A stretch of DNA of 19,600 nucleotides, from assembly GCA_903889815.1 (NCBI GenBank), contig CAISYX010000420.1:1-19600 (forward strand), given 5' to 3'. Positions 7,144-13,547 of this stretch are shown one piece after another; the first letter of the stretch is position 1, and each line of letters begins with the position of its first letter. Both the position numbers and the translations under genes were made by a program. This stretch comes from an uncultured Gammaproteobacteria bacterium (lineage in GTDB: Bacteria; Pseudomonadota; Gammaproteobacteria; Pseudomonadales; Pseudohongiellaceae). Under the pieces are notes generated by a model. That model was not told the DNA's origin. It made no database searches and saw nothing but the letters and a program-made list of their open reading frames with translations.

Positions 7144-9578
7144 CCTATATGCACATTGGTAAAGATTTCACTCCTCCCGATATCGAAGGCAAAGTCACTG
7201 GCGCTGCCCGTTACGCTGAAGACTTCCGCCGCGACGGCCTCGTGTTTGCCCGTCTGCTGACCAGTCCGATTCCGGCCGGCCGCGTGGTCAGCATTGATGC
7301 CTCTGAAGCGCTGGCGATGCCAGGCGTGCTCGGCATCTTCACAGCTGATGACCTGCCCGAGTCCAAGCCGCCCGCCAATCCGGCGCTGGCCAAGGAGTTC
7401 ATAACCTACATTGGTCAGCCCATTCTGGCCGTTGCTGCGGAAAGCGAAGAACTGGCGGAAGCTGCCATCGAGCGCATCGTCGTTGAGTACGAGCGTCGTC
7501 CATTCGTGGTCGACCCGCTGGACACCCTGGTTGAAGGTGGCCCGGACCCTTACCCCATGGGCAACTCGCTGATCCGTACTGGTGAAGCTGCTGCCGGCAC
7601 TACGGCGTCTGGCACCGGCGTCGGCCAGATCAAGTGGACATCGGATCAGGTCGCGTCCTTCCGCGCCGGCCGTTTCCCGACCGGCGCTTCGTTCCCTGAA
7701 GAGTGGATGTACGGTGATGTTGATGCCAATTTCGCGCAGTGCTCCACCATTCTGGAAGAGCCCTTCGTGACCATCGGCTACCCGCACCATTCCCTGGAGC
7801 CCCGTACCGGCATGGCGTACTGGGAAAACGGCAAGTGCTATTTCCATGGTTCTCTGCAGAGCCACACCGTCGGTCACGACGCGCTGTCTGCAATGCTGGA
7901 AATCGATCCAGCCAATCTGGTGTTCATCAACGAGAATACCGGTGGCGGTTTCGGTTCCAAGATTTTCCCGTACCCGACAATGGCAGTCACAGGGCGTTTT
8001 GCCCGCAAACTGAACCGTCCGCTGCAGCTGCGCATCACTCGTCCCGAAGAGTTTTACATCGGTTCGGCGCGTTCAGGCATGCAGGGCTGGATCAAGATCG
8101 GTCTGCGTGACAATGGTCGCGTAGGCGCGGTTGATGTCGCAATTGTTGGTGATGCCGGTGCAGGCGGGGGCGCCAGCGGCGGCTCAGCGGCTGAGCATAT
8201 CTCCATCATGTATCAGCCGGAAGCCATGCGTTTCCGTGGCATGTCTCTGTACACCAACACTGCCCCCCGTGGTGCACAGCGCGGCCCAGGCCAGAACGAA
8301 ATGGCAGCAGTCCTGTCACCCATGATGGACAAGGCGGCCCGTCAGGCAGGCATTGACCTGGTGGAATTCCGTCGCGTGAATGCCCCTGGCATGGATGCGA
8401 AGGTTGGCTCACGTCAGGGCGTGCTCTCCAGCTCCTATTACCCGCAGGCGATCGAGCAAGTGGCAACCCTGTTTGGCTGGGAGCAGAAGAAGACTCTGCC
8501 CCGTCAGATCAGCGCTACCAAAGTACGCGGCATTGGCGTAGGCGAGGGTTACCACTCTGCAGGCGCCAGCGGCTACGACGGCCTGCTGCGCATTGCTCCC
8601 GATGGCAAGATCTATCTGCACACCGGTGTTGGCAACCTGGGAACCTACTCTTACGCGGGCGTCCTGCGTGCTGCGGCCGAAGCACTGCAGTGCAGCTGGG
8701 AAAACTGCGTGGTCGTGCACGGCAACAGCGACCTGCATCTGCCGCACAGCACCTATCAGGGCGGCAGCAACACCATTTTCACTGAAACCCGTTCCAGCCA
8801 CGTGGCGGCACTGGATGCCATCCGCAAGCTGAAGACCATTGCGGCAGCGCAGTTCGGCGGCGCAGTGGAAGACTACAGCATCGGCGGCGAGCGCGTGTTC
8901 CTGACCAGCGACAGCAGCAAGGGCATGAGCTACGGCGAAGCGGCACAGAAGGCCATCGAGCTGGGCGGCGAGTTGAGCGGCATGACCTATCCGGAAGACA
9001 TCCACCGCACCACGCAGCGTTCCGTGCAGGCAATGCAGGGAACGGGTCTGATCGGTGTGGCCAAGGATACATTGCCCAAGTCCGGCACAGCGCCAGGCTT
9101 TGCAATCGCCATGATCGAGATCGAGCTGGACACCGAAACCGGCAAGTTCGACATTCTGGACTACTCCGGCGTTGCCGAATGTGGCACGGTCATTCACCCG
9201 ATGGGCCTGCGTCAGGCCATGAACGGCGGTGGGGTGTGGGGCTTCGGCATGGCGGCGTATGAGCGCCATGTGTATGACCCACAGAACGGTCTGCCGGCCA
9301 ACGTGGGCCTCTATCAGGGCAAGCTACCGACATACCTCGATGTGCCCTTGCACATGAAGACAGCAGGGACAGACATGCCTGATCCGCAGAGCCCGGTGGG
9401 TTCTCGTGGTATCGGCGAGCCTGCGCAGGGCTGTGCCGCAGCAGCGTTGATGAGCGCAATTTCCGATGCACTTGGCGGACATTTGTTCAATCGCACGCCT
9501 GTGACACCCGACATGATTGTCAACCATATCGCGCAGAACAGTTTCAACACTGGCGACCTGAAAACGAATACATTCTGA
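7140..9578 (+). CDS. Molybdopterin-binding large subunit, xanthine dehydrogenase family
   Basis: The 812-residue catalytic subunit of a molybdenum hydroxylase, a family that hydroxylates aldehydes or N-heterocycles using water. The N-terminal aldehyde oxidase/xanthine dehydrogenase a/b-hammerhead domain (IEGKVTGAARYAEDF, about residues 15-30) is followed by the cofactor-binding domains. The molybdopterin loop GGGFGSK is at 268-274. APRGAQRGPGQ (375-385) occupies the place of the substrate-pocket Arg segment. The catalytic glutamate is E760 in RGIGEPAQG. The protein has no export signal of its own and probably travels with the Tat-bearing small subunit. It starts inside the stop codon of that gene. 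The substrate cannot be read from the sequence; xanthine, aldehyde and isoquinoline-type activities are all possible. No cofactor-insertion chaperone (XdhC/PaoD type) is encoded within the window. Confidence 0.92.
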   Translation: MTYMHIGKDFTPPDIEGKVTGAARYAEDFRRDGLVFARLLTSPIPAGRVVSIDASEALAMPGVLGIFTADDLPESKPPANPALAKEFITYIGQPILAVAAESEELAEAAIERIVVEYERRPFVVDPLDTLVEGGPDPYPMGNSLIRTGEAAAGTTASGTGVGQIKWTSDQVASFRAGRFPTGASFPEEWMYGDVDANFAQCSTILEEPFVTIGYPHHSLEPRTGMAYWENGKCYFHGSLQSHTVGHDALSAMLEIDPANLVFINENTGGGFGSKIFPYPTMAVTGRFARKLNRPLQLRITRPEEFYIGSARSGMQGWIKIGLRDNGRVGAVDVAIVGDAGAGGGASGGSAAEHISIMYQPEAMRFRGMSLYTNTAPRGAQRGPGQNEMAAVLSPMMDKAARQAGIDLVEFRRVNAPGMDAKVGSRQGVLSSSYYPQAIEQVATLFGWEQKKTLPRQISATKVRGIGVGEGYHSAGASGYDGLLRIAPDGKIYLHTGVGNLGTYSYAGVLRAAAEALQCSWENCVVVHGNSDLHLPHSTYQGGSNTIFTETRSSHVAALDAIRKLKTIAAAQFGGAVEDYSIGGERVFLTSDSSKGMSYGEAAQKAIELGGELSGMTYPEDIHRTTQRSVQAMQGTGLIGVAKDTLPKSGTAPGFAIAMIEIELDTETGKFDILDYSGVAECGTVIHPMGLRQAMNGGGVWGFGMAAYERHVYDPQNGLPANVGLYQGKLPTYLDVPLHMKTAGTDMPDPQSPVGSRGIGEPAQGCAAAALMSAISDALGGHLFNRTPVTPDMIVNHIAQNSFNTGDLKTNTF

Positions 9579-9588
9579 GGTTTTAGCT

Positions 9589-10587
9589 ATGTCATCACAC
9601 GACGTAATGCCCGAGATTGGCCTCTACCAGCCGGTTTCGGTAGAGGATGCAGTAGGATTGGCCGGTCAGCTCGCAGAGCGCGGCTGGCTGCTCGGCGGTG
9701 GCCAGGATACCTATGGATGGCTGAAGGATCGCGCGAAGCGTCCGGAAGTCCTCGTCGACCTGAAAGGGATCGAGTCCATGCGCGGTATCACTGAAACTGC
9801 TGATGGAATTGAAATTGGTGCGCTGGTTACGCTGACTGAAATCACGCGCGACCCGCTGATCACCGAGCGCTATGCGCTTCTGGCACAGGCCGCAGGCCGT
9901 GTGGCCAGCCCGCAGATCCGCAACGTGGGCACCCTGGCTGGCAACGTCGCGCAGGACGCGCGCTGCTGGTACTACCGCCGTGGTCTGAACTGCTACCGCG
10001 CCGGCGGCAACCTGTGCTACGCCGACACCCCGGAAGGCATGAACCGCGAACACGCGCTGTTCAACACCAGCCGTTGTGTGGCCGTGACTCCAAGCGACAC
10101 GGGCACGGCCCTGGTCGCTCTGGAAGCGCAGATGGTCATCCGCAATGCCTCCGGTGAGCGCGTGGTGGATGCCGAAGACTTCTTCGTCGGTCCGAACCTC
10201 GACATCACCCACATGACCGTGCTCGGCGCAGGGGACATCCTGACCGCCGTCCGCATCCCGGCCAAGTGGGCAAATGCCGAGTTCTACTTCGAAAAAGTGG
10301 CAGACCGCAATGTCTGGGACTTCGCGCTGGTCAGCATCGCTGCAGCCATGCGAATGAACAACGGCGTGATCGAAGATGCACGTCTGGTGGCAGGTGCCGT
10401 GCAGTGCACGCCGCGCAGACTGAGCAGCATCGAGTCTGCAATCCGAGGCAAGGCGCGCAATCAGGAAACCGCTGATCAAGTCGCGAGCCTGGCTACAGAA
10501 GGTGCTCAGCCGCTGAACTTCAACCATTTCAAGATGCCCTTGATGGAAAATCTTGTGAACAGGGCTGTTCGCGGCCACGTCGTGTAA
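9589..10587 (+). CDS. FAD-binding medium subunit with four-Cys [4Fe-4S] insertion
   Basis: The 332-residue flavin subunit of the same molybdenum hydroxylase accepts electrons from the [2Fe-2S] clusters. The FAD-binding PCMH-type domain shows WLLGGGQDTYGWLK near residues 33-46 and SPQIRNVGTLAGNVAQ at about 109-124. The CO-dehydrogenase flavoprotein C-terminal domain follows. Right after the FAD loop, C126, C135, C143 and C163 are spaced as in the [4Fe-4S] insertion of PaoB and of the 4-hydroxybenzoyl-CoA reductase beta subunit, including the NREHALF and CVAVTPSD context. This suggests an extra cluster through which electrons leave the flavin. The gene begins 10 nt after the large subunit, and its GAGG Shine-Dalgarno overlaps that gene's stop. 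A large hairpin with a T-run follows. Confidence 0.92.
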   Translation: MSSHDVMPEIGLYQPVSVEDAVGLAGQLAERGWLLGGGQDTYGWLKDRAKRPEVLVDLKGIESMRGITETADGIEIGALVTLTEITRDPLITERYALLAQAAGRVASPQIRNVGTLAGNVAQDARCWYYRRGLNCYRAGGNLCYADTPEGMNREHALFNTSRCVAVTPSDTGTALVALEAQMVIRNASGERVVDAEDFFVGPNLDITHMTVLGAGDILTAVRIPAKWANAEFYFEKVADRNVWDFALVSIAAAMRMNNGVIEDARLVAGAVQCTPRRLSSIESAIRGKARNQETADQVASLATEGAQPLNFNHFKMPLMENLVNRAVRGHVV

Positions 10588-10603
10588 TCCAAATCGGGCC
10601 TGC

Positions 10604-10669
10604 GCCCGCGTCCTGGCAGCCTTGCTTCGCGCAAGGCTGCCGGCAAGCGCGAGCGGCGGGCCTTTTTTT
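10604..10669 (+). terminator. Branched intrinsic terminator after FAD subunit
   Basis: GGCAGCCTTGC (10615-10625) and GCAAGGCTGCC (10631-10641) form a perfect 11-pair stem with a 5-nt loop. An outer pair, GCCCGC (10604-10609) and GCGGGC (10656-10661), encloses it and ends one base before a run of seven T's (10663-10669). It begins 17 nt after the FAD-subunit stop and ends about 40 nt before the cytochrome b start. It probably lowers or decouples expression of the cytochrome. Confidence 0.7.
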
Positions 10670-10708
10670 GGAAAATAACAATAGATAAAAACATTGAGGA
10701 CTTGGACT

Positions 10709-11461
10709 GTGGAACTTATTCGTTACCGGAACGACGTTTGGGGAGAGGAAGTGATTCTGGGCGTGTCCTGGGATCTGCTGTGGGTGGTTTCTGTCACTGC
10801 CTTTGTGCTGCTGGCTGCTCACGCCATTTTCATGGCAGCGTTGGCGAAAAAGAAAGCGCTCCCGTCTTCTGAAGGCAAGCGTATCAACCGTCACGACGCT
10901 ATCGACCGTGCATTCCACTGGATCATGGCCGGCAGTGTTCTGGTACTGATCGCCACTGGCATTGCGCCAATCGTTGGTCTGCGCATTTCCTGGCTGAACA
11001 TTCACTGGATCGCCGGACTGGTACTGACATTCGTGTGTGTGTTCCACATCATTCGCGCCATGTTCTGGCAGGACTTCAAGTCCATGTTGATCGGACCAGC
11101 CGATTTCAAGGAGCCCTTTGACGAGACGATCAAGCCTGGCAAATACTCCTTTGAACAGAAAGGGCTGCACTGGGCGATGACCGTGCTCGTTATCGCGGTG
11201 GCTGCGACTGGCATCATCCTGTTCCTGAACATCAATTCGCCCTGGTGGCAACGTCCCAGCGTCACGGATGAAGGCTCACTGGGCATCTACTTCCTGCTGC
11301 ACGGCATCGCCACACTGGGTCTGGTCGCTTTCAGTGCTGTTCATATCTACTTTGCCCTTCGGCCGGAAAAGCGCTTCTATACGCGTTCCATGGTTACGGG
11401 CTGGATTTCCGAAGCAGAAATGAAAGAGAACCATGACGCCAACAAGTGGAAGCCGGAGTAA
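10709..11461 (+). CDS. Membrane cytochrome b (formate dehydrogenase gamma/b561-like)
   Basis: An integral membrane haem protein of 250 residues. I chose GTG at 10709 because GAGG lies 9 nt upstream; an in-frame TTG at 10694 overlaps that site. Five hydrophobic segments are visible, at about residues 20-45, 70-90, 98-120, 153-173 and 191-215. Histidines H70, H99, H113, H154, H198 and H212 lie in or at the ends of these helices, in the pattern of di-haem cytochromes that pass electrons from a periplasmic dehydrogenase to quinone (FdnI/FdoI, hydrogenase cytochrome b, b561). Which pairs ligate haem cannot be settled by eye. Directly downstream of a Tat-exported molybdenum hydroxylase, it is the natural electron acceptor, although the terminator-like hairpin between them allows separate control. 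The next gene follows closely. Confidence 0.85.
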   Translation: MELIRYRNDVWGEEVILGVSWDLLWVVSVTAFVLLAAHAIFMAALAKKKALPSSEGKRINRHDAIDRAFHWIMAGSVLVLIATGIAPIVGLRISWLNIHWIAGLVLTFVCVFHIIRAMFWQDFKSMLIGPADFKEPFDETIKPGKYSFEQKGLHWAMTVLVIAVAATGIILFLNINSPWWQRPSVTDEGSLGIYFLLHGIATLGLVAFSAVHIYFALRPEKRFYTRSMVTGWISEAEMKENHDANKWKPE

Positions 11462-11469
11462 GCATCAGC

Positions 11470-11874
11470 GTGAACAATCTGGAAGACGATATCGACACGA
11501 TTGAATCGGGTTACGAGTTCCTGCTGGCCTATGCCGCGCAGGGACGACCGCCCCAGGATGAGTCGGGTCCTGGCCCGCATCCGCGCCCCACGCTTGAACA
11601 AATGCTGCAGGCCATGAAAAATGTCAGCAAGACATTGACAGGCACCAGCAACGAGTTCGAGCAGGTCATTCTGGATGATTTGAAGAAGGCCAGCGCGGCG
11701 GTGGGCTTCGTGCTCGCGCAGCCCAAGCTGGGCTCGGAAGTCGTCGACAACCTGAATGCCTCGATCCACCTGCGGGCCGTGCTCACAGATTTCTTTCTGT
11801 ACAGCGAAGCCTTCCGGCCGGTAGGCAGCGATGCCCCGGCACCGGCGGCACAGTGGGACAGGGTCGGCAACTGA
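11470..11874 (+). CDS. Small unrecognised protein next to cytochrome b
   Basis: The 134-residue product is one I do not recognise. The GTG at 11470 is preferred (GGAG at 11455-11458, 11 nt upstream); an in-frame GTG at 11446 inside the cytochrome gene has no ribosome-binding site. The sequence is acidic at the start (NNLEDDIDTIESGYEFLLAYAAQG). A proline-rich linker follows (GPGPHPRPT), then mostly helix-forming sequence with FLLAYAAQ and LRAVLTDFFLYSEAF segments. There is no signal peptide, no membrane segment and no cysteine. It starts 8 nt after the cytochrome b stop and is the last gene before a strong terminator, so it is probably co-expressed with the cytochrome. It may be a cytoplasmic assembly or regulatory partner, but that is a guess from position only. 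Confidence 0.75.
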   Translation: MNNLEDDIDTIESGYEFLLAYAAQGRPPQDESGPGPHPRPTLEQMLQAMKNVSKTLTGTSNEFEQVILDDLKKASAAVGFVLAQPKLGSEVVDNLNASIHLRAVLTDFFLYSEAFRPVGSDAPAPAAQWDRVGN

Positions 11875-11895
11875 GTCGATGCGATTGCAAGATGG

Positions 11896-11928
11896 GGGGT
11901 CGGAATCCGCGGGTTCCGGCCCCTTTTT
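11896..11928 (+). terminator. Strong intrinsic terminator ending the cytochrome b unit
   Basis: GGGGTCGGAA (11896-11905) pairs with TTCCGGCCCC (11914-11923) over ten positions, one of them a G-U pair, around an 8-nt loop. Five T's (11924-11928) follow. It lies 22 nt after the stop of the small unrecognised gene. Confidence 0.9.
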
Positions 11929-11942
11929 CATGGCGGTGAATT

Positions 11943-11962
11943 AATGAGAACTATTCTTGATT
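11943..11962. promoter_or_regulatory. Possible Fur box
   Basis: AATGAGAACTATTCTT agrees with the Fur consensus AATGATAATCATTATC at 11 of 16 positions, and GAGAA/TTCTT gives it partial dyad symmetry. It touches the -35 box of the promoter next to it, a position where a repressor would block polymerase. This is pattern matching by eye only. Confidence 0.35.
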
Positions 11963-11990
11963 GAAGCCTTCTTGCAGGCCCTGCTACACT
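11961..11990 (+). promoter_or_regulatory. Extended -10 promoter of the propeller lipoprotein
   Basis: TTGAAG (11961-11966), an 18-nt spacer and TACACT (11985-11990) form a sigma-70 promoter strengthened by the extended -10 TG at 11982-11983. The start would fall near 11997, giving a leader of about 29 nt before the ATG at 12026. It directly follows the terminator of the previous unit. Confidence 0.65.
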
Positions 11991-12025
11991 GCCAGCAGAT
12001 CTTCACTTTCCAGAGGAATACGGCA

Positions 12026-13228
12026 ATGCGATTCGAGACAGCAGGGGTCATCACCGCAGCACTGCTCCTGGCAGCCTGCAGCCCGGAAGCCGCTCCCGTG
12101 GCGACCACAGAACCAGCCCCGGCTACCGAGGCCGTGGCCGCCGCGGGCGCTGATGGCGCGACGGGCGCCTCTGCCGCCTACACGCCTCCGGCCGCTGCCG
12201 CCGCCGAAGGCCCGCTGTACGAGAGCGAACTGCTGCTCAAAACCCATCAGCTGATCACCGAGGGCAAGCGCTCCGGTGAGGGCTATTTCAGCGCCGACGG
12301 CAAGCGGATCATCTATCAGGCGGAGCTGGAGGGCGAGAACCCCTTCTATCAGATCTTCGTGCGCGACATTCTGGCCGGCACGACGACCCGCGTGTCCCCC
12401 GGCACGGGCCTGACTACCTGCTCGTGGATTCACCCCACCGAAGACAAGGTGCTGTTTGCCTCCACTCATGAGGACCCGGACGCTCTGGGCAAGCAGCAGC
12501 GCGAGCTGGAGATGCGGGCCAGCCCCGTGCAGCGTGGCTACGCCTGGGACTATGACGAACACTATGACATGTACGTGGCCAACGCCGATGGCGGCGATCT
12601 GGTTAACATCACCAATAGCCGTGGCTATGATGCAGAAGGATCCTATTCTTCCGATGGATCGAAGATTCTTTTTGCATCGAACCGCGAAGCCTACAGCCGG
12701 CCGCTGAGCCAGGCCGAGCAGCGCCTGTTCGAGGACGATGCGTCCTACTTCATGGACCTGTACATCATGGATGCCGACGGCAGCAACATCGAGCAGCTGA
12801 CCTTCTCGCCCGGCTATGACGGTGGCCCGTTCTTCAGTGCCGACGACCAGCAGATTGTCTGGCGTCGCTTCAACCCGGACGGCAACAGTGCCGAAATCTG
12901 GACCATGAACGTGGATGGCAGCAATGCGCGGCAGCTGACCGATTCGGCGATGGTGTCCTGGGGCCCATACTTCCACCCGAGCGGCGACTACATCATCTAT
13001 TCCAGCAACGTGCTGGGCCATGCCAACTTCGAGCTGTTCATGGTGGATGCGATGGGCCTGCGGGACCCTGTGCGCGTGACAAACACCGAAGGCACCGACA
13101 TCCTGCCGGTATTCACGCCTCAGGGTGACAAGCTGGCCTGGAGCACCACGCGCACGCCGGATGGCAGCTCGCAGATCTACATGGCGGACTGGAATGACGC
13201 GCGGGCGCGGGAGTTGCTTGGCCTGTAG
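12026..13228 (+). CDS. TolB-like beta-propeller lipoprotein
   Basis: The protein has 400 residues from the ATG at 12026, which is preceded by AGAGGAA at 7 nt. An upstream in-frame start at 11957 lies within the promoter and would bury the signal. The N-terminus is a lipoprotein signal with lipobox LAAC (Cys18 lipidated). Ser follows at +2, which favours the outer membrane. An Ala/Pro/Thr-rich tether covers roughly residues 19-65. The rest consists of PD40/WD40-like blades, each with an S-DG or P-GD turn before a hydrophobic strand: GYFSADGKRIIYQ, GSYSSDGSKILFASNR, PFFSADDQQIVWRR, PYFHPSGDYIIYSSN and PVFTPQGDKLAWSTTR. Such propellers bind protein or cell-wall partners; no catalytic motif is seen. 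It has no tolQRA/pal neighbours, so it is not TolB itself. A palindrome separates it from the downstream peptidase gene. Confidence 0.85.
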   Translation: MRFETAGVITAALLLAACSPEAAPVATTEPAPATEAVAAAGADGATGASAAYTPPAAAAAEGPLYESELLLKTHQLITEGKRSGEGYFSADGKRIIYQAELEGENPFYQIFVRDILAGTTTRVSPGTGLTTCSWIHPTEDKVLFASTHEDPDALGKQQRELEMRASPVQRGYAWDYDEHYDMYVANADGGDLVNITNSRGYDAEGSYSSDGSKILFASNREAYSRPLSQAEQRLFEDDASYFMDLYIMDADGSNIEQLTFSPGYDGGPFFSADDQQIVWRRFNPDGNSAEIWTMNVDGSNARQLTDSAMVSWGPYFHPSGDYIIYSSNVLGHANFELFMVDAMGLRDPVRVTNTEGTDILPVFTPQGDKLAWSTTRTPDGSSQIYMADWNDARARELLGL

Positions 13229-13547
13229 AAACAAAGACTGCAGGAGCGGGCTTGCCCGCGAACGAGTTCTCCCAGGCGGAGATTCGCGGGTTCGAACGGC
13301 TCCGGGCCCCCTGCCCCGTTCTGCGGCTGACCCGCATCCCTCCCGGATGCCCTCGCATCGCAAAGAGCCACGGTCTTTTTGCTCACTCGGTGCGGGTCTT
13401 TCATGCCGCTGAACGGGGCAGGGGACCCGGAGCCTTGGGGAGTGCCAGCGAATAGTGCCTGTCAGCGACTGTTCGCGGGCCAGCCTGCTCCTGTAAACGC
13501 TGGTGAATCCCACAGCCCCAACCGCTCCCTGAAACACGGAGATGAAC
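13229..13547. other. Intergenic region dominated by a long palindrome
   Basis: This 319-bp gap between the lipoprotein and the peptidase gene contains no convincing ORF. Nearly all of it is one nested inverted repeat (13240-13494). The last 50 bases hold only the ribosome-binding site of the next gene, with no clear promoter seen. Confidence 0.7.
13240..13494. repeat. Nested 255-bp imperfect palindrome with REP-like ends
   Basis: The outer arms are CAGGAGCGGGCTTGCCCGCGAAC (first 20 bases at 13241-13260, arm to 13263) and its inverted copy at 13471-13493, differing at two positions. The inner arms are 13298-13327 and 13405-13434, 28 of 30 bases complementary, with the core CTGCCCCGTT. A third pair, GACCCGCA (13329-13336) and TGCGGGTC (13391-13398), is perfect. 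Between the outer and inner arms the similarity is weaker (shared CAGGC and ATTCGC). The outer arms also contain the small GCGGGC/GCCCGC REP stem. Two inverted REP copies around a common core resemble a BIME- or MITE-like element. No clear target duplication was found. Confidence 0.75.

Noticed and set aside
11957..12025. Upstream start for the propeller lipoprotein
   Set aside because: It would place 23 residues before the lipoprotein signal and overlap the promoter. The ATG at 12026 has a proper Shine-Dalgarno.
12026..13228. Calling the lipoprotein TolB
   Set aside because: The blades are TolB-like, but it is a lipoprotein with a long Ala/Pro tether, lacks an evident TolB N-terminal domain, and has no tol-pal neighbours.
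13240..13494. Palindrome as a simple intrinsic terminator
   Set aside because: It is far longer than a terminator and has no T-run after its outer arm. The five T's at 13376-13380 lie inside the loop region.
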